A stretch of DNA of 64,000 bases from Cadophora sp. MPI-SDFR-AT-0126 (taxonomy: Eukaryota; Ascomycota; Leotiomycetes; Helotiales; Ploettnerulaceae), in assembly GCA_020747065.1 (NCBI GenBank), contig JAGMVK010000001.1, positions 2,852,001 to 2,916,000 on the forward strand, in the 5' to 3' direction. How positions within the stretch are numbered: the stretch's first letter is position 1; the number at the start of each line of letters is the position of its first letter. Made by a program: the position numbers and the translations under genes. Positions 1-9,724 of the stretch are shown here, piece by piece. The notes beneath the pieces are model-generated. The model was given only the letters and a program-made list of their open reading frames with translations. It was not told the origin of the DNA and ran no database searches.

Positions 1-203
1 CCTGGCTTGCCATCGAGAGTCTTGATCGGCATGCGGGTGAGGATGGATTCAAGTGCATCAAACTCTGCTGGGAGTTTGATGACAGGTTCTTGTCGTGGGA
101 GGAAGCCTCTTGAAGTTGACACCATGAACGCTGGCATCGTAGTGTCCTCGGGCTTTGTGTCGTGGAGGACATTGAAAGAAGGGGCGGGAGTAATAGATCC
201 CAT
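1..203 (-). CDS. Indoleamine 2,3-dioxygenase-like protein, 5' end only
   Basis: The minus strand opens with an ATG at 203 and reads without a stop to the window edge (67 codons), so the rest of the gene lies outside. The readable N-terminus contains RGFLPRQEPVIKLP followed by FDALESILTRMPIKT and then DGKPG. This resembles the start of fungal indoleamine 2,3-dioxygenase-family haem proteins, which oxidise the indole ring of tryptophan or related substrates. None of the haem-binding or catalytic part is visible here, so the family call rests on N-terminal resemblance only. No intron is seen in the visible part. The next gene starts divergently about 1.9 kb away. Confidence 0.55.
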   Translation of the reverse strand, partial: MGSITPAPSFNVLHDTKPEDTTMPAFMVSTSRGFLPRQEPVIKLPAEFDALESILTRMPIKTLDGKP

Positions 204-376
204 CTTGGTTGAAAGACGCGAATGAAGGAGAAAGTATTGGCTATTGGGCGTCCTGTGCCGTGTTTTGGGTAGGAGAAAGGCCAGGAAGAGTGTGACGAAG
301 TGGAGGTGTGTGTTGTGAAGAACGGAGAAAATTTCTTCTGAGAGTCGGTGGGAATTCTTGAGCTTTTATGGCCCTT

Positions 377-400
377 GAGGCCGGTAACAATTCCGGCCTC
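377..400. repeat. Inverted repeat, 8-bp arms
   Basis: GAGGCCGG, an 8-base spacer, then CCGGCCTC: arms are perfect reverse complements. It lies 174 bases upstream of the start of the IDO-like gene. It could be a binding site for a dimeric regulator; that is inference. Confidence 0.6.
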
Positions 401-821
401 TGAAGCTTATGGCCTTTCCAGTCCATCTTGGGATCCACTGAGCAAATTCTTCGATAAGGGCAATGCTCTATTGGACGGGCTTATGTCTAGTGAAGAGGGA
501 TAATTGATATCCAAGTAATATCTTACCCGGTGGGAAGAATCCAGAGAAACAGTGTACTCTTCGTAGCCAAAGGGGAACGATGACATAGCAAACGCAACGA
601 TAGACAAGAAGAGAAGCAGAAACGGAAGATATAAGTTTTATTAATGACACTAAACTCACTTGGAAATGTAATACCCTGACAGTCCATTCTACAGGAAATC
701 TAACAATGTGTTTGCTTACCTTGAAGTGTCAAGTCAACTCACCAGAATGAAGATATTTTGATGGTATTCAGGCCAAGCGATACGATAGGCTTATTATGAC
801 CTTCCTGCATATCATTGGTCT

Positions 822-839
822 GGCCGGAAGCTTCCGGCC
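822..839. repeat. Perfect 18-bp palindrome
   Basis: GGCCGGAAGCTTCCGGCC is fully self-complementary and shares its arm core with the inverted repeat at 377-400. Confidence 0.6.
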
Positions 840-2083
840 TGGTGGGGACAGCCAAGTGATCCCACTTACGAGATAACAATGCGCGATCTGAAGTGGTTAC
901 ATTGCCACGTGATGATCGAATAACCAATAAGGAGAGCCATATTGGCCTTGATTGCTTAAAGTCTAAATACCCACGGAAGACTGAATGAGGAAAAGAGATC
1001 CCTCGCCAGTTGGGACATGACTCTGAAGTGAAACACTGGACTTCTCGAGGAGACACCATATTCTGTGGAGGAAATTGTAGGTCTGCATTAACGTTCGTTT
1101 TTCTTGTCACATAGGTTGCTAGCCCACATGATTGATACTCGACCACCAGGTGCTTCTATACACAGCAGGGGCAGAGGGTCAAGGACCCTGAACATCTCCA
1201 CAAGTAGATAGAAGGGAGTCAAAACATACAAACGACACCACAGCACACACAGCAAAGTCAACGTTACGAAAAGACCAAACCAGCGTAGTAGCAACTTACA
1301 ATCCGCCAGAGAAGATATTCCACAAACGTTGGAAAGCTGAAGCTCCAAGTAATGCAGTAGACCTCCAAAGACAGAGCTCGCCGGGATCAATCCGACGAGA
1401 TTTTGTTAAGGACCATCCTGACCTGTTGCTCTCGTAGCACTCGTGTCTTGCAAAGTTATCCAATTTCAAAAGTGTTGACAACTTGGGATTCATCAACGGC
1501 TCAATTGGACCATTTTCGCATACTGCTCGAACGATCTCCGCAGGACTCTCTTTCGTACCCGATAATGGCGTGTATAGGACCGCTACACCCTTGGTCTTGT
1601 TCCATCAAGGCGTTAATTACTATTGCGCATGCGAAAATGCAACCACGGTTATCTCTACTTGAGAAACGGATAGACCTTGGAAACTCTGGTGGTGGTGATA
1701 TTGATATCGTCTAGTAAGCCATGAACCCATGCTCGAGCCATGCCCATGCTACAGCACCCATGCTCACTCATCTCATTCATACCCCTGTCGCTGGTGGGCG
1801 CCGGAAGGGCCTCCCATAAATCAGGAGCTTCAGCCAATCCGTGGTAGAGCATTGCAAAGCCCCCACCACGCCACGACGGGACGAGGGAAGCTCGACATCA
1901 TCATCATCATCGACCTCATCGGTATCTTCACTCACTACATGAAGACGTCTGTCTCTCTTGAGTGTCTCAAAAGCCCGTTCCATTCCATTCCTCCTTCTCA
2001 TCGCAGCATCGAGTGACCGAACACCCTTTTATTCTTCTCTTCCTCCTCTTTGCCAGCTGTTCCGCACTTCAAAAGCCCTTTAC

Positions 2084-4263
2084 ATGCTCTCACGGCGTTC
2101 CTTGCTTCGAACTGGACTCGGACTTGGACACGCGATTCGTCAACCACCACCCCGCAATCTAACGCTTACTCAAGCACTTTCAACAACAACAAGAAGAAGA
2201 ACAACAGCAACAACAACAACAACAACAACGTCGTCACGGAATATGGCTCAAGAATATAAGCTGAAGGGCTTGGCTAGCCTTGACCTGAGGCCTGGAGAGA
2301 AGAAAGAAGTCGAAGTTGAGGGCATTGAAGAAGGAAAAGTATTACTGTGCAATGTTGGAGGCAAAATCTCAGCATTGGGTAGCAAGTGTACTCATTACGG
2401 AGCTCCCTTGGTCAAGGGAGTGTTGACTGGTAGGAACCAGATTTTGTTTGAATAGATACGTCGTGTTTTTGATCTCATTTGGGACATCTAAGAGTACAAA
2501 TGTAAACTCTGCGAGGCATAGCTAATTCTTTCCAGGCGACGGCCGAATTACTTGCCCTTGGCACGGAGGTAAGAACGGTTCTAGATAATAGAGAGTTACA
2601 ACTGAAATGCCTCTGCAGCTTGCTTCAATGCTTCGAACGGGGACATCGAGAACGCTCCCGCTATCGATGCGCTACCCTCTTTCAAATTACAAGAGAAGAA
2701 CGGCTCAGTCTACATCACTGGCGAACAGCAGGCGATAAAGGGTAGCAGAAGAAAGCCGAATATCAAGATTGCAGGCTCTCCGAATGCCGAAAAGGTGGTG
2801 ATCGTTGGAGGAGGAAGTGGTGCATTAGGTACACTGGAAGGGCTTCGAGAGAATGGCTACAAGGGTAGCATTACTCTCATTAGCAGCGAAGGCTATCTAC
2901 CCTTTGATCGTACAAAGCTATCGAAGGCTCTGATTGATGATCACTCCAAGATTGCCCTCAGGGATGAGGCATGGTTCAAGGAAGGATCCGTAGATCTTGT
3001 TTCCGACGAGGTGACTGCAGTCGATTTCGCTAGCAAGAAGGTTACGGCAAAGAGTGGCAGTAAGTTGCAGACTCGAGGCGTGCGTACCCGTACTAAATCA
3101 AACCTTGAAGGCTCCTACCCATATTCCAAACTTGTCCTTGCCACTGGCGGGACACCTAAAAGTCTCCCCTTGCCCGGATTCAAGGAGTTGAGCAACATCT
3201 TCTTGCTCAGAACGATCCCTCATGTTAAAGCCATCAACACTGCAATTGGCGACAAGAACAAAAAGATTGTTATGTATACAACCCAACATCTTTTATGATG
3301 AATACATGCTAACGAAGGGATCAGAATTGGCAGCTCGTTTATTGGTATGGAAGTTGCAAATGCAGTAGCCAAGGATAATGACGTGACGGTTGTGGGCATG
3401 GAAAAAGCACCCCTTGAACGCGTCATGGGTGAGCAGGTTGGCAGAGTCTTCCAGAAGTCGCTTGAGAAGAATGGAGTCAAGTTCAAGATGTCCGCAGGTG
3501 TTGAAAAGGCAATCCCATCCGAGTCCGACTCATCGAAGGTTGGAGGCATCACTCTTAAGGATGGAACCACTCTACCAGCAGATTTTGTCATTCTTGGTAC
3601 TGGTGTTGGGCCTGCTACCACATACTTGAAAGACAACAAGCAAGTCGAGCTGCAAAAGGATGGTTCGCTCAAGACTGATGAGCACTTTGCGGTGTCTGGC
3701 TTGAAAGATGTGTATGCTGTCGGGGACATCGCTACTTACCCTTATGTACGTATTGTTCTACCTTTTATTCCCGCAGGCTCTGAGAGTCCATCTCCTGTTC
3801 TTGACACCTAAATTCCGGAATGACTTCAAGAAGAAGAAGACGTCAATACTGATATCACGAGCAGAACGGACCTGGTGGTGAGGGTGCTCTCACTAGAATC
3901 GAGCATTGGAATGTTGCCCAAAATGCTGGCCGTAGTGTGGCAGCCAACATCATCGATCCTTCTGCAGCGCCCAAACCCTTCATCCCTATATTCTGGTCAG
4001 CGCTTGGCTCCCAACTTCGCTACTGCGGTAACACCCCAAATGGCTTCGATGACTTAGTATTACAAGGTCAACTCGATGAGGCTAAATTTGTGGCATATTA
4101 CACAAAAGGAGAAACTGTGGTTGCTGTTGGTACTATGGGAATCGACCCCGTAATGACCGCATCTTCGGAGTTAATGAGACGAGGAGCGATGCCAACAAAG
4201 AGCGACTTGAAGAAGGGTGCTGATGTTCTTTCGATCAGTGTCCCAGCAGAGGTGAAAATTTGA
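2084..4263 (+). CDS. Rieske-type FAD/NAD(P)H reductase, AIF-like
   Basis: Six exons: 2084-2429, 2536-2568, 2619-3059, 3111-3273, 3325-3745, 3865-4263, giving 600 residues. An N-terminal arginine- and threonine-rich leader suggests mitochondrial import. A Rieske [2Fe-2S] domain follows, with ligand motifs CTHYGAP and CPWHGACF. Next comes an FAD-binding fold starting KVVIVGGGSGALG and an NAD-binding segment IIGSSFIGMEVANA. The C-terminal region contains LRYCGNTPNGFDD. This is the layout of AIF/AIFM3-type oxidoreductases, which move electrons between NAD(P)H, FAD and an iron-sulfur centre. Introns at 2430, 2569, 3060, 3274 and 3746 have GT-AG ends. The 51-base intron at 3060-3110 is a multiple of three with no stop, so unspliced RNA would still be translatable. 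An internal ATG at 2243 could give a leaderless cytosolic form. The substrate is unknown. Confidence 0.88.
2181..2229 (+). repeat. CAA/AAG-type triplet tract in coding sequence
   Basis: An AAC/AAG/CAA triplet run inside exon 1 of the AIF-like gene, encoding a threonine/arginine-rich stretch of the predicted import leader. Such tracts vary in length easily and here would change only leader length. Confidence 0.7.
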
Positions 4264-5392
4264 GGAGTGATTTCGTGGAGAAGATGAGTGTGTTATGTAA
4301 TGAACATGGCAGTATAACGAATGACATTGGGATCTACACAGCATCTTGAAACCTACCTCTTTCGATTGATTCGTCGGTGGTTACTTTAAGATGGTGACCA
4401 AATTGTCTAATCTTTGTTTGCTGAGGATGCTTGTTCATAAAACGCTCTCCAATCATCGCATGCAATAGTACGGATACGAAAGTTGTGTTTACTTCCAAAG
4501 AGGTGGAGCTCTGACTACTCAAGTGACTTCGAAACACCGCCGAGATCCATCCAGGTTGCGATTGGGGCGGCAGCATCGAAGCATTTAAGAATTAAGCATC
4601 CTTTACAATTCGTGGAATCATCCATTCGACGTCCACGGCACCCTGCAGTCGGGGTGATCTCCACTCGGAAGCATGCCATTGATTGGTGGCTTAACAAGCT
4701 TGATCAGCGGCGAAGCTTTCCAAGTGGGGGGTTGAAAGTTGAAACACTCTCACCTGATCCACTCGTCCCGATCAGCGAACTCTCATTTATTTCTTTATCT
4801 TGCGAGCAGAAAATCGAGAATGATGTGATGGAGTTGCAAGTAAATGTCACCACAATTGGTCGGCAACTCTCAAAGATGCACAGGACAAAATTCGGATATT
4901 GCTGGTTTGGCAATTTGGCCTACAAGTCGGCTGAGACAAGACTTTGTGTTGGTCAGAACTCACTCTGGTTGGGTATCTACCAAGATTATGGTTATCAGGA
5001 CGTCTTGATGGCCAGTGGCTATCAGTGGTGGAATCAGTGGGTCATTATTGGGCGTATACAGGCGCACCATACACTTGGACGAACGAAAATGATATGCCCT
5101 GTTATATTTCTCTTTTTGAGTCACTACTTTATACTCTATTAGTGCCTGCCAGACTTTGGGGGTGATGAGGGTGAGGGGTTGTTGTTGCTTCATCAAACAG
5201 AAACGGACTGCCGGTCAGCCAACATGGGATGAACCCTCCGTTGTTACCCTCAATTCCCAGCAATAGCTTCCACGAATGGGGGGCAATTTCCTTTCTCAGA
5301 TATGACTATAACTTCTACTCCTTTCCATTCTCAGTTTCTAGTCTGTCCATCCTTTTCGGTTGTCTTGGCTTGTCGTCGTCAACCCAAGCATA
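4264..5392. other. Spacer without a supported gene
   Basis: 1.1 kb between two plus-strand genes. A long plus-strand open frame (about 4483-5142) exists but begins with a non-ATG codon and resembles no family I know, so it is not called. The 5' leader and promoter of the arabinanase gene should lie near the right end. Confidence 0.5.
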
Positions 5393-6717
5393 ATGTTTCA
5401 ACTCCTCAAGAACTTTCTTGTCGCCGCCCTGGCGGTGGCACCAAGTCTCGTTCAAGGCTACTCGGATCCTGGTGCTTGTAGCGGAGCTTGCTGGGCACAC
5501 GATCCGGCCATCATCCAAAGGGCCTCGGATGGCAAGTACTACAAGTTCAATACGGGGGGCAATATCGAAATCGCTACGGCTACGAACCTTGCGGGGCCTT
5601 GGACTTTGAAGGGATTTGTTTTGACGTCTGGAAGTTCTATCTCAAACCCTGGAAGTAAAGATTGCTGGGTTTGTGCTGTCAAATAGCTGGGTATCCTTAA
5701 GCTGACATTTTGCCTCTTTAGGCACCGGATGTGTCTCTTGTCAACGGAGTTTATCACTTGTACTATTCTGTCTCTACCTTCGGTACCCAGGTCAGTATAT
5801 TGTGCTTCGATTTCCTTCTCCTTGGATACAACTGTTGCCATGAACTGTCACAAGATATCACACATTTCCAGGACATTGGAATGAGCCGATGCTGACATCC
5901 AGGAAGAACAGCGCAATTGGCTTGGCCACAAGCACGACGCTGGACCCTGGATCATGGACAGATAAAGGAGCAGTTGGTGTCACCTCCAGGTCAGTGCTTT
6001 CATCATTTCCTAGATCGGGAAGAGCGAGTAAGGATCCACGGCCGAGGACCAGATATTCTAGAATCGCTCACTGAGTGATCGAAGCTTGGATGAGATCAGT
6101 GTTAACATCTTGAAACAGTGCCGGAAAAGCCTATAACGCCATCGATGGAAATCTAATTGCTGTTGGAAGTTCCTACTACCTGAACTTCGGCTCTTTCTGG
6201 GGAGACATTTTCCAGGTTCAGCTGAACGCCGCGGCTACTAAGGGAGGCGGAGCAGCTGCATATAATATCGAATATGACTCCACGGGAGGTTCTCCATGCG
6301 AGGGATCTTACATGTTCTACTACAGTGGTTATTACTACTTGACTTGGTCGAGAGGTGTCTGCTGTGGCTACGATAAGTATGCACAATCCTGCAAGATTCG
6401 ATGCAACGGCTGATATACAACGCAGGACCAAGCCAGCCGCCGGAGCTGAATACAAGATCATGATGTGCCGCAGTAAATCTGCCACCGGGTCTTTCGTGGA
6501 CAAGAATGGCAAAGCATGCACAGCTAACGGAGGATCGGTCTTACTCGAAAGTCACGGAAACATCTATGGACCAGGTGGACAAGGTGTCTTCACCGATTCG
6601 AGCAAGGGTCTCGTTTTGTATTACCACTACGCCAACACCAATGTTGGGCTCGGAGATGGTTCCTACCTCTTTGGATGGAATGTCCTTAAGTGGTCCGACG
6701 GATGGCCTTCAGTTTGA
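5393..6717 (+). CDS. Secreted endo-1,5-alpha-L-arabinanase, GH43
   Basis: Five exons: 5393-5668, 5722-5790, 5907-5989, 6119-6376, 6426-6717; 325 residues. A signal peptide ([19 protein letters not shown], likely cut after VQG) precedes the GH43 five-bladed propeller. Landmarks are WAHDPAII with the general-base Asp near the mature N-terminus, NAIDGNL with the pKa-modulating Asp, and [11 protein letters not shown] with the acid Glu. The length matches single-domain fungal arabinanases; there is no carbohydrate-binding module or linker. The enzyme would cleave internal alpha-1,5 bonds of pectic arabinan outside the cell, fitting a plant-associated or saprotrophic lifestyle. Each intron interrupts the frame with stops or shifts, and splicing restores [17 protein letters not shown] and [14 protein letters not shown], supporting the model. 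Neighbouring genes are unrelated in function. Confidence 0.92.
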
Positions 6718-7548
6718 GGATCTAACTCCCTGGATACTTACATAACTTCTAACCTACTTCATTCGATTTTCGCTTGGGGTAGGCTATTTCTTCACTCCTT
6801 GGATATACTTTTAGGAGCCTGGTGAGCGATTGACGTATGTACATATCCAAACATGTCACTTTCATGACTCTGTCTTCGTGACCTGGTAAAATTTGCAGGT
6901 ACTAGTTTGTAGTTGCTTCTTCCGCCTTCCATGCAAGGGACCAAAAAGTTTATGGACAATAGGACATCTTGGAAATTTCGAGTCAAGCTAGTTCAAGGGC
7001 AGCAGTCCGTACGCCCTCTACAGACATTTGGCTGAGCCCGGTGTGCCGTTCGAAATCTTATTATTCGGAAGGCGTGTATCTTTTTCAAGATCTTGCTCTA
7101 GCTTACCTTCCGGTATACCAGGCTTGAACTGTATCTGGTGATATGCGTAATTATCTTGCTGCAATGGTATGGTGATCGGCAATTCGCTTATGTTTGTTTA
7201 TCGTTTATCCTCAAGAATTGGCACTGGAATACCAGGTAGTTTAGGTGCGCCCACAAATAAGTGCGTTCTGCATTACTGCAAAAGTCCGAGTAGTTTTAAA
7301 CATTTACAGCCAGAAAAGGTCAAGCCGAAATTTCAGAAATGAAAGCGTTTGTGTCTTTCACGAGGCTTCGTCCCGCCGCTTTTGCAGTACACCGAGAAGT
7401 GGGATCCCATTTAAGCCCCGCAATCCCCTCACTACCCTTCTTCACTTGCTCGTCTTGAATAGACAGAACAGCTATACTTCATACCGCGCTTTTTATCAAC
7501 ATCAAATGACACTTAGGTGCTCAAGACCTGCATTCAATTAGTCTCAAG
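6718..7548. other. Spacer without a supported gene
   Basis: 830 bases between the arabinanase and the ammonia-lyase-like gene. No ATG-initiated frame with family resemblance is visible. It should contain the terminator of the first gene and the promoter of the second. Confidence 0.6.
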
Positions 7549-8756
7549 ATGCTTTCCAGAATATTCGTCAACCCGAACCAAAAGCCCCTCACTTCACTAC
7601 CTCGCAGCAATCCGGGAGTGAAAGCCTTCCACCAATCACTTCCCCACTACAACACTACACCGTTAGTTCCTCTCCCAGGCATAGCCAAGGAACTAGGCAT
7701 CGCGCATCTATTTGTGAAAGATGAGAGTTCGCGATTTGGGCTGAGTGCGTTCAAGATTCTTGGGGTCAGTCAATATTCCAGCCTTCTCGTGCTGTGTGAG
7801 TGATTTCGGTCTGAAGGTACGGTACTAACATGACAATGTAGGCGAGCTGGGCTACCAAATGTTCATTGGAGAAGAGACTGGGGCTAAATAACTCACCCTC
7901 CCCGGTGTTGCTAGAACAACTTGCCTCAGCAGCTCAAGCAGCAGACTTCACGCTGTATGCAGCGACTGACGGTAACCACGGTCGGGCCGTAGCACGCATG
8001 GCGAAGTATCTCGGTATCAAAGCCCGGATATTCGTACCCAGTATGCTGGACGCTGAAGCAAAAGACAAAATCACCAGTGAAGGCGCAGTGATTGAGGTCA
8101 TTGACGGGACGTATGACCAGACGGTTGTCAAGACGAAGTTGGCTGCTGAGCAGCATCCTGGCGACAAGGGCGTGTTGATCAGTGACACGGCGTTGACTGT
8201 CGAGGACGAGACAGCGAGGTGGATTGTGGAGGGATACCAGACTATGTTTGATGAGATTGAAGAGCAGATTCTTGCTCTCACAGGCGAGAAAAAGATCAGT
8301 CATGTTGTTACACCGGTTGGGGTAGGAAGTTTGGCACAGGCTGTCGCGACGCATTACCAGGGGACGCCAAGAGCAGAGAAGCCAGTCATTATTACTGTTG
8401 AGCCGGAGACTGCTGCGTGTCTGAAAACTAGCTTGGAGGCTGGGCAACCGACAAGCGTTGATGCTGAGTATACAATCTGCACCGGAATGTGTTGCGGCAC
8501 AATCTCGTTGATAGGATGGCCTATTCTGAGTAAAGGTGTAGGCGCTGCGATTACAACGAGGGACGTGGAGGTCGACAAGGCAGTCGCGCAGTTGGGACAG
8601 TACGGTGTCGACGCTGGGCCGTGTGGTGCTGCCAGCTTGGCTGGATTAAGGCTAATGGCTGGCTCCGGGGAGATGGACTTGGGATCTGATGCTGTTGTGA
8701 TAATCCTCTGTACCGAAGGAAAGAGGGGTTACCTGACGCCAGAGCTAGATGGTTGA
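7549..8756 (+). CDS. PLP-dependent diaminopropionate ammonia-lyase-like enzyme
   Basis: Two exons, 7549-7764 and 7842-8756, with a 77-base intron (branch point TACTAAC); 376 residues. The N-terminal KDESSRFGLSAFKILGAS holds the lysine expected to bind pyridoxal phosphate, and TDGNHGRAVARMAKYLG is the asparagine loop typical of the diaminopropionate ammonia-lyase group in the fold-type II (threonine dehydratase-like) family. TPVGVGSLAQAV is the expected phosphate-binding glycine loop. Such enzymes eliminate ammonia from 2,3-diaminopropionate, giving pyruvate; serine or threonine dehydratase activity is an alternative. The first ATG of the frame gives a start close to the family N-terminus, with no clear targeting signal. 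A transposon lies 0.8 kb downstream. Confidence 0.85.
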
Positions 8757-9553
8757 AGATTTCTAAGTAGCCGGCTGAACTTTTGCACATATTTTTGGGC
8801 TGGTACTGCTAGACATTGACCTTGGCCTTGATGATGGTGCCGGCTTGGCCGATTGTAGGTCTCGTGAGGCTGCCACGATGATGTATGCGTGAAGTTGTGA
8901 CTGGAGAAATGAGGAGGCTAGCGTTTATGTGATGAGAAACATCTCGGAGTCATCACAGCGGAATCTTTGACAAGCACACCCATTCGTGACAGATGAACAT
9001 GTGGAGAGTATGCGATGGCGATGAGTACCGTTCGATTGAGGTGCGTATCAAGATCTAGGCTATGAGGCCCAAACAGCTCGTCTTGTCGAGACATTGGCGT
9101 CAGATCTGGATAGCCTCATACAAATCATGGTACCTGAGGGGTACACACGACACATCCAAGTGGCTCACAACATACCAGGCAATCAAAGCAGTAACCAAAG
9201 TCCTCGCCAAGTATTTCCAATTCTGTCGTACCAGCACTGCCTAAATTTACTTTGTCTCAATCCAGAGCTCATGTTGATTGCAAGGCTGCCGCTACTCCCA
9301 ACGCGGAGCATCAAACGACTCGGCTGGTGCCGTGAAGATCACCATAAGAGACAGTGCTTAATGGCCACAGGGATGCAAGGGTGTAAAGTTTACGACAAGC
9401 CTGAGATGAACCTGTCGTATGATAATCAGGAAGTCCCGGCCGTACCAAAGCCGGATGATGATACTTTGCAAGTGGAAGCAGTACATGCCTGGACTGTTCT
9501 TAGGGTCTGAGAGCGGAGTTCAAGCTTTTCTGTGCTTGCGTGACAGCGATGGA
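8757..9553. other. Spacer left of the transposon
   Basis: About 800 bases between the ammonia-lyase-like gene and the transposon's left end. A plus-strand frame around 9094-9510 lacks family resemblance or codon character and is not called. Confidence 0.55.
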
Positions 9554-9555
9554 TA

Positions 9556-9635
9556 CTAGTCGGTCCACCTTCTGTGGCTCGGGGCTCGCTTACAGTCGGG
9601 GAAAGCAAATGTCACAGGAAAGCAAAAGTGTCACA
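9556..9635 (+). repeat. Left terminal inverted repeat, 80 bp
   Basis: Starts CTAGTCGGTCCACC and is the exact reverse complement of 11899-11978. Its inner half contains two tandem copies of a motif like GGAAAGCAAA..TGTCACA, the likely transposase-binding sites. Confidence 0.93.
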
Positions 9636-9724
9636 GCTCGGGTTAACATCGGCGATTTATTTTTAGTGTAAACCCCACCAAAACCAAGTCGCCGGCAACA
9701 ATTATTCAAATGCAAAACTCCATA

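Larger units (their letters stand above)
204..2083. other. Noncoding spacer with two GGCCGG palindromes
   Basis: About 1.9 kb between divergent genes. I see no open frame with ATG start, splice logic or recognisable family. It contains two inverted repeats sharing a GGCCGG core (377-400 and 822-839) and probably the promoters and leaders of both flanking genes. Confidence 0.6.

Noticed and set aside
4483..5142. 219-codon plus-strand open frame
   Set aside because: Begins with TTG rather than ATG, no recognisable family, no splice context; probably chance.
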